DNA of 35,852 bases from Aliiroseovarius sp. GTDB lineage: Bacteria > Pseudomonadota > Alphaproteobacteria > Rhodobacterales > Rhodobacteraceae. This document shows positions 1-6,571 of the stretch, piece by piece. The notes under the pieces were generated by a model that searched no databases, was not told where the DNA came from, and saw only the letters and a program-made list of their open reading frames with translations. Location of the stretch: the NCBI RefSeq assembly GCF_030148435.1, contig NZ_JASBTN010000028.1:1-35852 (forward strand), written 5' to 3'. Position numbers and translations under genes: made by a program. Numbering within the stretch: position 1 is the first letter of the stretch; each line of letters starts with the position of its first letter.

Positions 1-20
1 TGGATACTGGTTTTTTCCTC

Positions 21-138
21 GGTTTGGTGGTCACAGCACCAGTGAAACACCCGATCCCATCCCGAACTCGGCCGTTAAGCACGGTTGCGCCAATGGTACT
101 GCGTCTCAAGACGTGGGAGAGTAGGTCACCGCCAAACC
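21..138 (+). rRNA. rrf: 5S ribosomal RNA
   Basis: The conserved 5S core is plain: CCCGATCCCATCCCGAACTC near 50-69, followed by the GTGGGAGAGTAGGTC segment near 114-128. The terminal helix is formed by GGTTTGG at 21-27 and CCAAACC at 132-138, which fixes the ends at about 118 nt. It must be the last rRNA gene of an operon whose 16S and 23S lie to the left of the window. No tRNA follows it before the terminator. Confidence 0.95.
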
Positions 139-177
139 TAGCAAAAAACCAAAATCTCTCAAACGATGACACGATAC

Positions 178-216
178 AAAACGCCCTGACCTTCTGGTCA
201 GGGCGTTTTTGTTTTG
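178..216 (+). terminator. Rho-independent terminator of the rRNA operon
   Basis: A perfect 11-bp stem (ACGCCCTGACC at 181-191 with GGTCAGGGCGT at 196-206) closes a TTCT loop and runs into a T-rich tail at 206-215. The A residues at 178-180 can extend the stem. It lies 40 bp beyond the 5S gene, so it ends the rRNA transcript and separates it from the regulator gene downstream. Confidence 0.93.
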
Positions 217-230
217 TGACTTTGCCTGAC

Positions 231-259
231 TTGCCTCTGATCGGTGGGACATTTATCGT
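231..259 (+). promoter_or_regulatory. Candidate promoter of the MocR-type regulator
   Basis: TTGCCT at 231-236 and TATCGT at 254-259 are separated by 17 bp, each matching four of six sigma-70 consensus bases. The copy of TTGCCT at 222-227 makes a short direct repeat at the -35 end. The call rests only on position and spacing upstream of the gene at 288. Confidence 0.28.
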
Positions 260-287
260 CACCGGCGGGTGAAACGGGCAGACCAAT

Positions 288-1742
288 ATGGATATTCTCG
301 CGGGACTTGGGTTCGAAATCGACCGGGATCAGCCGATGCCGGTTTTTGAGCAGATTTGCTCCGGCATTCGCGAGCGGATCGTTTCGGGGCGGTTGGGTGC
401 CGGGACGCGCCTGCCCCCGACACGCGGCCTGGCAACCGAGGTCGGGGTGTCGCGATCGACCATCGTGACCGCTTATGAACAGCTTGTGGCCGAAGGGTAT
501 CTGACCAGCCGGCAGGGCTCGGGATATACGGTTTGCGATCTGGGCGGCGTGGAACTCCCTGGCACCCTGTCGATACCGGCAAAAAGCCCGGGGCGCCCGC
601 CCAGGGCCTTGCCCGTTCGCGCCTTTCAGGCCGGTCGGCCCGATATGCGGCTGTTTCCGCATCGACAATGGGCCAAGACCGTTGCCCGCATTTGCCGAAC
701 GGCCCCGGAACGCATGCTGACCGGCGCGACCGTGGCAGGCAACCCGGATCTGTGTCGCGCCATTGCGGCCCATGTCGCGGAGTGGCGCGGGATCGAGGCC
801 GAGGCGGCACAGGTCCTGATCACGGCAGGGGCGGGCGACGGGTTGGAGCTCTGCCTGCGGACCCTCACCCGGCCGGGCGACAGTGTCGGCCTGGAAAGCC
901 CCGGTTATCCTCCGCTGGAACACCTGTTGCAGGTCCACGGGGCCCGCATGACCGAAATGCCGGTGGATGAGGAGGGCGCCCGCGTTCCCGGTCCGGACAA
1001 GGACTGCCGCCTTGCCATCCTGACGCCATCGCACCAGTTCCCCCTGGGCGGCGCCATGTCCGCCAACCGCCGCATGGAGTTCATTCGTTGGGCCCAGGCC
1101 CAGGACGGTTGGATCATCGAAGACGACTATGACAGCGAATTCCGCTATGCCGGTCGCCCGATTCCGGCGATGGCGGGGGTGGATCGCCTGGATCGCACGA
1201 TCTATGTCGGCAGTTTCTCCAAGATCTTCTCGAATGCGCTGCGCCTGGGCTATCTCATCGTCCCTCGCCCCCTTGTGGAGCCGTTCCGCGAGGCCATGGA
1301 ACTGAGTGGCATCAAGGCAAGCCTGATGCCGCAGCAAGCCTTGGCGGAATTCATGCAGGGTGGGGACTTCTTTCGCCATCTGCGCCGGGTGCGCAGGATT
1401 TATTCCGACCGACGGCGATTCCTTTTGGCTCAACTGAGCACCCGGTTCGCCCTCTATGGCCATTTCGAAGATCACCACGCCGGGATGCAGGTCGTGTTTC
1501 ATCTGACCTGCGGCTTGACGGATCGTGATGTCGAGGCAGGCTGCGCCGCGTGTGGCGTCGCGGTGCAACCACTTTCGACCTATGCGCGCGGCCAGGGCCG
1601 AAGTGATCTGAACGGGCTGGTCCTGGGCTTCTGCGCCCATGACGAGGAAGAGATGACCCCCGCATTGGACGTCCTGGCCGAAGTTCTGGCGTCCGACCCC
1701 GACGCCAATCAGGGGGCAAGGGAGACGCGAACGGCCAGGTAA
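288..1742 (+). CDS. MocR/PdxR-type PLP-binding transcriptional regulator (GntR wHTH plus aminotransferase-like domain)
   Basis: The 484-residue protein begins with a GntR winged helix (about 15-85; motifs LPPTRGLA, VSRSTIVTAYEQL, GSGYTV). A fold-type I aminotransferase domain follows (about 120-470). The PLP Schiff-base lysine is K312 in GSFSKIFSNALRLGY, and the IIEDDYDSEFR segment supplies the cofactor Asp. This two-domain layout and length are typical of MocR regulators, which sense PLP or an amine/amino-acid adduct of it. There is no strong ribosome binding site before the ATG, but the wHTH starts directly after it. The gene abuts the stop codon of the convergent racemase gene with no gap. 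MocR targets are often divergent neighbours, but here the upstream neighbour is an rRNA operon, so the target is not evident. Confidence 0.9.
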   Translation: MDILAGLGFEIDRDQPMPVFEQICSGIRERIVSGRLGAGTRLPPTRGLATEVGVSRSTIVTAYEQLVAEGYLTSRQGSGYTVCDLGGVELPGTLSIPAKSPGRPPRALPVRAFQAGRPDMRLFPHRQWAKTVARICRTAPERMLTGATVAGNPDLCRAIAAHVAEWRGIEAEAAQVLITAGAGDGLELCLRTLTRPGDSVGLESPGYPPLEHLLQVHGARMTEMPVDEEGARVPGPDKDCRLAILTPSHQFPLGGAMSANRRMEFIRWAQAQDGWIIEDDYDSEFRYAGRPIPAMAGVDRLDRTIYVGSFSKIFSNALRLGYLIVPRPLVEPFREAMELSGIKASLMPQQALAEFMQGGDFFRHLRRVRRIYSDRRRFLLAQLSTRFALYGHFEDHHAGMQVVFHLTCGLTDRDVEAGCAACGVAVQPLSTYARGQGRSDLNGLVLGFCAHDEEEMTPALDVLAEVLASDPDANQGARETRTAR

Positions 1743-2840
1743 TCAGGCGGGTTTCGACCAGCGGTCCAGAAGCGCGTCGTAACTGGCGGGCTCCCGTTCC
1801 ACGCCGGTGCGGGCCATGCCCGGAGTTCTGCTCAACACCGGCGCGGGGCGGGGCTGGGCCACCTCTGCCAGATCGACGAACGCGCCGCGGGCAGCATTGT
1901 GCGGGTGAGCCGGGGCCTCGGCCAGTGTCAGGACCGGCACGGTGCAGGCATCGGTGCCTTCGAAGATCTCTGCCCAGTCATCGCGGCTCCGTTCCAGGAA
2001 ACGCGAGGCAAAGACATCGCGTAGCCGAGGCCAGCCCGAGACATCCATCTGCGCCGGGAGTTGCGTTCTTTCCAACGCCAGCAAGCGCAAAAGTTCGGCG
2101 TAGAATTTCGCCTCCAGCGCGCCCACGGCCATATGCCCCCCGCAGGCGCATTCATAACAGCGGTAGAAAGGTGCGCCGCCGTCCAGCAGGTTTGCCTCGC
2201 GCCGGTCCGCCCAGAGGCCGGAGCCATTCATGGAATACACCATCGCCATCAGATGCGCGGCCCCGTCGGTGATGGCGCAATCTACCACCTGACCCTTGCC
2301 CGTGCGCCCGGTTTCATGCAGCGCAGCCAGCAGGCCCGCGACCAGATACATCGCCCCGCCGCCGAAATCGCCAACCAGGTTCAGGGGCGGTACGGGGGCG
2401 TCTCCGCCGATCGCGTGCAAGGCACCGGATAGCGCGATGTAATTGATATCGTGCCCGGCGGAATGGGCCAGAGGCCCCGTTTGCCCCCAGCCGGTCATGC
2501 GGCCATAGACCAGTTTCGGGTTTGATGCCTCGAACACCTCGGGCCCAAGCCCCAGCCGCTCCATCACGCCGGGACGCATGCCCTCGATCAGCAGGTCGGC
2601 CCGTTCGATCAGGGCGCGTGCCCTGGCCTGATCCTTGGTAGATTTCAGGTCCAGCGCGACAAAGCCACGCCCCCTGTTCAGCACGTCAACCTTCTGCGGG
2701 ATCAGCGGTTTCAACCCGGGCCGCTCTATGCGCACCACCTCGGCGCCCATGTCCGCAAGCCACATGGCGGCAAAGGGCGTGGGGCCAAGACCGGCGATCT
2801 CGACCACGCGCAGATCGGTAAGGGGGCCTTGTCGTGTCAT
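1743..2840 (-). CDS. Alpha-methylacyl-CoA racemase / CaiB-BaiF family CoA-transferase-fold protein
   Basis: The 365-residue product has the class III CoA-transferase fold and the racemase signatures AGHDINY (H130) and NLVGDFGGG (D158). These correspond to the His/Asp acid-base pair described for alpha-methylacyl-CoA racemase (MCR/AMACR). It would epimerise 2-methyl-branched acyl-CoAs so that a dehydrogenase can act on the S isomer. An in-frame ATG exists at 2894, but the ATG at 2840 is preceded by GGAGA at good spacing and starts the conserved domain ([14 protein letters not shown]), so it is preferred. The gene follows the acyl-CoA dehydrogenase by 31 bp on the same strand. A CoA transferase acting on another acid is the main alternative. 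Confidence 0.85.
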   Translation of the reverse strand: MTRQGPLTDLRVVEIAGLGPTPFAAMWLADMGAEVVRIERPGLKPLIPQKVDVLNRGRGFVALDLKSTKDQARARALIERADLLIEGMRPGVMERLGLGPEVFEASNPKLVYGRMTGWGQTGPLAHSAGHDINYIALSGALHAIGGDAPVPPLNLVGDFGGGAMYLVAGLLAALHETGRTGKGQVVDCAITDGAAHLMAMVYSMNGSGLWADRREANLLDGGAPFYRCYECACGGHMAVGALEAKFYAELLRLLALERTQLPAQMDVSGWPRLRDVFASRFLERSRDDWAEIFEGTDACTVPVLTLAEAPAHPHNAARGAFVDLAEVAQPRPAPVLSRTPGMARTGVEREPASYDALLDRWSKPA

Positions 2841-2871
2841 GCTGTTCTCCGGCTGTTTGCGGGGCAGTGCA

Positions 2872-4029
2872 TCACAGGTCGATAGAACGCGCAATCAGCT
2901 CCTTCATGATCTCGTTCGTGCCGCCATAGATCATCTGCACCCGCGCATCCGCATAGAGCCGCGCGATCGGGTATTCCATCATGTAGCCATAGCCGCCAAA
3001 CAGCTGCAGGCATTCGTGCATGATCTCGTTCTGGATCTCGGTGCCATAGTATTTCGCCATCGAGGCGGTAGGCGCATCCAGCGTGCCGTCGATCAGCCGG
3101 GCGATACAGTCATTGACGAAGCTGCGCAGCACCTCGGCCTTGGTCTTGCATTCGGCCAGCTTGAAGCGCGTGTTCTGGAAATCCATCACCCGCTGTCCGA
3201 ATGCCTTGCGCTCCTGCGTATAGGCCACGGTCTGTTCCAGTGCGAAATCAATGGCGCCCAGGGCCTGAATCGCGATCAGCAACCGCTCCCACGGCAGCTG
3301 GTTCATAAGTTGGTAGAAGCCCTGACCTTCTTCATCGCCCAGAAGGTTGGTCAGCGGCACCTTTACGTCTTCATAGAAGAGCTCGGACGTGTCATTGGCT
3401 TTCATGCCCAGCTTCTTCAGGTTCTTGCCGCGCGAGAATCCCTCGCATTTGTCGGGCTCCACCACGATCAGCGAAATGCCCTTGGACCCGCCCGCGTCCC
3501 CGGTCTTGGCCACCGTGATGACCAAGTCCGCCGCCTGACCGTTGGTGATGAAGATCTTCGACCCGTTGATCCTATATTGATTGCCATCCTTTTCGGCCCG
3601 GGTGCGTACCGCCTGAAGGTCGCTGCCGGTGGAGGGTTCGGTCATGGCAATCGCCCCGACGATCTCGCCGGATGCCAGCCCGGGCAGCCAGCGGGCTTTC
3701 TGTTCCTCGGTGCCATAGGCGGTGATGTAGTGGGTCACGATCGACTGGATACCGTAGCCCCAGCCGCAATCGCCGGTACGCGTCTGCTGGTAGATGGTGA
3801 TCGCCTCGAACCCCATGTCGCCACCCGCGCCGCAGAATTCCTCGGGCGTGGCGCCGCCCATGATCCCGGCCTGCCCGGCGGTGTGCCAGAACGACCGGTC
3901 GACAATCCCCTGTTCGACCCAGCGTTCGATGTTGGGCACCAGTTCATCGGCATAGAATCGGTTGGCCATGTCGGCGAACATGCGGTGCTCGTCGCTGACC
4001 CAGGCGGCGGATTGGGTGAAAAGAGACAT
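2872..4029 (-). CDS. Acyl-CoA dehydrogenase (FAD-dependent)
   Basis: At 385 residues this has the usual length of the family. [10 protein letters not shown] marks the central beta domain and [12 protein letters not shown] the C-terminal helical domain. The likely catalytic base is E373 in YGGTNEI near the C-terminus. It introduces the alpha,beta double bond into an acyl-CoA and passes electrons to ETF. The ATG at 4029 is preceded by a strong GGAGG. It is the first gene of a two-gene operon with the racemase downstream, suggesting a methyl-branched acyl-CoA substrate (pristanate-like, sterol side chain or similar). That substrate is inferred from the neighbour, not from the sequence. The region upstream carries several operator-like repeats. 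Confidence 0.92.
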   Translation of the reverse strand: MSLFTQSAAWVSDEHRMFADMANRFYADELVPNIERWVEQGIVDRSFWHTAGQAGIMGGATPEEFCGAGGDMGFEAITIYQQTRTGDCGWGYGIQSIVTHYITAYGTEEQKARWLPGLASGEIVGAIAMTEPSTGSDLQAVRTRAEKDGNQYRINGSKIFITNGQAADLVITVAKTGDAGGSKGISLIVVEPDKCEGFSRGKNLKKLGMKANDTSELFYEDVKVPLTNLLGDEEGQGFYQLMNQLPWERLLIAIQALGAIDFALEQTVAYTQERKAFGQRVMDFQNTRFKLAECKTKAEVLRSFVNDCIARLIDGTLDAPTASMAKYYGTEIQNEIMHECLQLFGGYGYMMEYPIARLYADARVQMIYGGTNEIMKELIARSIDL

Positions 4030-4057
4030 CTTGTCCTCCAGGCAGAACTTTTCCCGA

Positions 4058-4063
4058 CTATAG
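4058..4063 (-). promoter_or_regulatory. Candidate -10 element of the acyl-CoA dehydrogenase operon
   Basis: TATAGT on the minus strand lies about 30 bp before the start codon. No consensus -35 is present 16-18 bp further upstream (GCCGCC there), and a 19-bp palindrome sits just beyond. This is the pattern expected of a promoter controlled by a dedicated regulator. Confidence 0.4.
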
Positions 4064-4084
4064 GACGGCGTCAGCCTCTTGGCG

Positions 4085-4103
4085 GCGTAACGTGACGTTA
4101 CGC
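4085..4103. promoter_or_regulatory. Palindromic operator candidate, 8-bp arms
   Basis: GCGTAACG and CGTTACGC flank a 3-bp centre (4093-4095), a perfect inverted repeat. It would lie roughly between -34 and -52 relative to a start set by the TATAGT at 4058-4063. The site size suits a dimeric TetR-, MarR- or MerR-like regulator, but which one is unknown. Confidence 0.5.
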
Positions 4104-4154
4104 GTGTTGCGCGCGACGCGAGGTCATCTGTGACCTTTATCCGGGTGTTGCGCG
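4104..4154. repeat. Direct repeat GTGTTGCGCG, two copies 41 bp apart
   Basis: Identical 10-mers occupy 4104-4113 and 4145-4154, close to four helical turns apart. One copy directly abuts the palindrome at 4085-4103. Between them lies a second palindrome. Spaced direct repeats are the site type known for MocR regulators such as GabR, and a MocR gene is at 288-1742. Any link between the two is speculation. Confidence 0.4.
4121..4136. promoter_or_regulatory. Second palindromic operator candidate, AGGTCA-N4-TGACCT
   Basis: Perfect 6-bp arms at 4121-4126 and 4131-4136 surround TCTG. It lies between the two copies of the 10-bp direct repeat and upstream of the acyl-CoA dehydrogenase promoter region. 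The spacing to the first palindrome (centre to centre about 34 bp) would place both on nearly the same helix face. Confidence 0.42.
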
Positions 4155-4327
4155 ATCTTTCGGAGAAATCGGGTGCTCCGGCGATATGACCGCGACGACG
4201 AAGAGGGGTCGCATAGTGCTAAGGGCGACCGTTCACGCGCGGCAGAAACCCTTGTCCTGATGGATCACGGGCCAATCATGCACGAGCAGTCAACTTGGAC
4301 CAGTCAGACGGGGCTGCTCAACAGCGC

Positions 4328-4945
4328 TCAGCCGATGAAGTTCTGAGTCAGGTAGACGGTGCCGCAATACTGGGCGCGTCCGTCAAAGCCCGCGCCGGAT
4401 CCCATGAATTTCGCCCGGCGATTGAGGATATTGTCGCGGTGCTTGCTGGAGTTCATCCAGTAGCCGACTGCGGCGCGGGCCAGCGAAGCATAGCTGTGCG
4501 GCGGCAATGCTCGTCCGGCCTGGTTGGTGAACTGGCAGGTCCCCTTGGTCAGAAACACCACGCGGTCTATCTGGTAATAATGCATCATGGCGATATTTTC
4601 GGCGCCCGTGCGAAACTTCACGCCCGAGCGTTTCAATCGTTGGCTGAGCGTGTTCGATCCCCTGTGCGACAGCTTGGCGGCGCGCGCCATCCATTTGCTG
4701 TGCCCGGCGGCCGTCTTGGTCAGGCGCGGTTCCGGCTTCAGCGCGCTCAATCCCTTGCGGCAGCGTTCGTAGTTCACTTCGGACAGGATCGCTGCGTCCA
4801 GCAGGCTCTGGTTGATCCGGCCCGCAGGCAACCGGGCCTCGGCTCCGGATACGGCGGTGCGGCTGCAGCCTGCCTCGGCGGTGGCTGGGCTCAGCATAAG
4901 TGCGCCGATCAGGAGCGCGGCCAGTCTGGTCAAATGGCGTTTCAT
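4328..4945 (-). CDS. Secreted CAP (SCP/PR-1/Ag5) domain protein
   Basis: The 205-residue protein opens with a signal peptide (MKRHLTRLAALLIGALMLSP, then AEA for cleavage near residue 24). Family features of a CAP domain follow: NYERCRKGLSALKP, the HSKWMARAAKLSHRG helix, GAENIA, and the late YWMNSSKHRDNIL and YLTQNFIG segments. Bacterial CAP proteins are exported and of mostly unknown function. Cysteines near 25, 59, 161 and 195 could form disulfides in the periplasm. The same frame stays open far upstream on the strand opposite ugd; that extension is discarded because the signal peptide marks the real start. The ribosome binding site is weak. It is divergent from ugd across 177 bp. Confidence 0.85.
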   Translation of the reverse strand: MKRHLTRLAALLIGALMLSPATAEAGCSRTAVSGAEARLPAGRINQSLLDAAILSEVNYERCRKGLSALKPEPRLTKTAAGHSKWMARAAKLSHRGSNTLSQRLKRSGVKFRTGAENIAMMHYYQIDRVVFLTKGTCQFTNQAGRALPPHSYASLARAAVGYWMNSSKHRDNILNRRAKFMGSGAGFDGRAQYCGTVYLTQNFIG

Positions 4946-4983
4946 GGCAGTGTGTCCCGTTTGTCTGCTTGATTGCCTGTGTC

Positions 4984-5002
4984 CCATGCAAATTGGGCAT
5001 GG
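4984..5002. promoter_or_regulatory. Inverted repeat in the CAP gene/ugd divergent spacer
   Basis: CCATGC at 4984-4989 and GCATGG at 4997-5002 form a perfect inverted repeat with a 7-bp centre. It lies between two divergent genes and could be an operator for either. No convincing sigma-70 promoter was found: a TTGACA at 5038-5043 has no -10 match 17 bp downstream. Confidence 0.25.
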
Positions 5003-5122
5003 TTTTGGCAGATTGTTCGGTATTCGGAAACGGTGCGTTGACAGGATCGGCGGGATACCGCATGCCAAGGACAACCGGGCCGCGAAACAAGCGGCCGACA
5101 GACCAGACGCGAGGGCAGCATC

Positions 5123-6460
5123 ATGAAAATAGCGATGATCGGAACCGGATATGTCGGCCTTGTTTCCGGCGTTTGTTTTTCGGATTTCGGGCATGAGGTT
5201 GTCTGTGTCGACAAGGATCCCGAGAAGGTCGCGATGCTGGAGCGGGGGGAGGTTCCGATCTATGAGCCGGGCCTTGACGAGCTGATGGCCAAGAACGTGA
5301 CCGCCGGGAGGCTGAGCTTCACCGGGGATCTGGAGGCTGCGGTGAAGGATGCGGAGGCGGTGTTCATCGCCGTGGGCACCCCGACCCGGCGCGGGGACGG
5401 GCATGCGGACCTGACCTATGTCTATGCCGCTGCCGAGGAAATCGCCGAGGCGATCACCGACTACACCGTCGTCGTGACCAAATCGACCGTGCCCGTGGGC
5501 ACCAACCGGCGCGTGAAGCAGATTATTCACAAAGCCCGGCCGGAGCTTGATTTCGACGTTGCCTCGAACCCGGAATTTCTGCGCGAAGGCGCTGCGATCG
5601 ACGATTTCATGCGGCCCGACCGTGTCGTCGTCGGTGTGCAGACTGCGCGCGCGGGTGCGGTGATGGACGAGATCTACCGCCCGCTCTTCCTGCGCGAGTT
5701 TCCCGTTGTGACCACCGATCTGGAATCGGCCGAGATGATCAAATACGCCGCCAATGCCTTCCTTGCGACCAAGATCACCTTCATCAACGAAATCGCCGCC
5801 CTGTGCGAGCGCGCGGGTGCGGACGTGAAACAGGTCTCGAAGGGGATCGGGCTGGACGGGCGGATCGGCAACAAGTTCCTGCACGCGGGCCCCGGCTATG
5901 GCGGCAGCTGTTTTCCCAAGGACACCCGGGCCCTGGCGCGGATCGGCCAGGAGCTGGGCTTGCCGATGCAGATCACCGAGACGGTGATCAAGGTCAATGA
6001 CGAGATGAAGCGGCGCATGGTCGACAAGGTCCTGGACCTGTGTGACGGCTCGGTGAACGGCAAGGTGATCGCGGTGTTGGGCGCGACTTTCAAGCCCAAC
6101 ACGGATGACATGCGTGACGCACCGAGCCTCACGATCATCCCGGCGCTGGTGGGCGGCGGGGCCAAGGTGCGCGTGGTCGATCCGCAGGGGCTGACCGAAG
6201 GCGAGGCGCTGCTGCCCGGCGTTCACTGGATCGACGACGCCTACAAGGCGGTGCAGAATGCGGATGCGGTGGTTCTTCTGACCGAATGGAACGAATTCCG
6301 CGCGCTGGACCTGAAACGCCTCGCCAAACGCATGAGCACTCCGCGCATGGCCGACCTCAGAAACATCTACAGCCCGAAGGACGCCAAACGCGCGGGCTTC
6401 GACGCCTATGTCGCGGTCGGACGCGAGGGATTCGATTGGAGCGGCGACCAGGGCGGTTGA
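5123..6460 (+). CDS. ugd: UDP-glucose 6-dehydrogenase
   Basis: This 445-residue enzyme oxidises UDP-glucose to UDP-glucuronate with two NAD+ in the cytoplasm. The N-terminal Rossmann motif is MIGTGYVGLVSG (5-16). The catalytic cysteine is C263 in GPGYGGSCFPKDTRAL, and the C-terminal NAD/UDP domain includes GATFKPNTDDMRDAPS. A GAGGG precedes the ATG at 5123. It is the first gene of the polysaccharide locus and provides a uronic acid donor for the glycosyltransferases that follow. The next gene begins 111 bp later behind its own candidate promoter, so the two may be separately controlled. Confidence 0.96.
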   Translation: MKIAMIGTGYVGLVSGVCFSDFGHEVVCVDKDPEKVAMLERGEVPIYEPGLDELMAKNVTAGRLSFTGDLEAAVKDAEAVFIAVGTPTRRGDGHADLTYVYAAAEEIAEAITDYTVVVTKSTVPVGTNRRVKQIIHKARPELDFDVASNPEFLREGAAIDDFMRPDRVVVGVQTARAGAVMDEIYRPLFLREFPVVTTDLESAEMIKYAANAFLATKITFINEIAALCERAGADVKQVSKGIGLDGRIGNKFLHAGPGYGGSCFPKDTRALARIGQELGLPMQITETVIKVNDEMKRRMVDKVLDLCDGSVNGKVIAVLGATFKPNTDDMRDAPSLTIIPALVGGGAKVRVVDPQGLTEGEALLPGVHWIDDAYKAVQNADAVVLLTEWNEFRALDLKRLAKRMSTPRMADLRNIYSPKDAKRAGFDAYVAVGREGFDWSGDQGG

Positions 6461-6526
6461 CAGGCCACAGCCGAGCAATCCCCTCGCGGTAGAAATACTG
6501 GTTTCAAAATTCCCGTAGTCATTTTC

Positions 6527-6555
6527 TTAACCACGGGCTGCTAGGGCTGGATTAT
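6527..6555 (+). promoter_or_regulatory. Candidate promoter of the glycosyltransferase operon
   Basis: TTAACC at 6527-6532 and GATTAT at 6550-6555 are spaced by 17 bp, each matching four of six sigma-70 positions. The region is more AT-rich than its surroundings. TTAACC also resembles a CtrA half-site, but the second half (TTAA seven bases upstream) is absent. Initiation near 6562 would leave only a short leader before the GTG at 6572. Confidence 0.35.
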
Positions 6556-6571
6556 CCTGTCCGAGGCCGCC

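Noticed and set aside
139-287. Possible tRNA after the 5S rRNA, as often seen in Rhodobacterales operons
   Set aside because: No cloverleaf or TTCRA-type T-loop can be drawn; a terminator follows the 5S gene directly.
198-1640. Long open frame on the minus strand opposite the MocR gene
   Set aside because: It is a shadow frame of high-GC coding DNA; its product has no family motifs, while the plus strand encodes a complete regulator.
2635-4095. Long plus-strand open frame over the acyl-CoA dehydrogenase gene
   Set aside because: Antisense shadow of a well-conserved dehydrogenase; the product is low in complexity, with no domain recognised.
4946-6478. Upstream extension of the CAP-domain gene on the strand opposite ugd
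   Set aside because: The frame is open by codon bias of ugd; the signal peptide starting at 4945 marks the true N-terminus.
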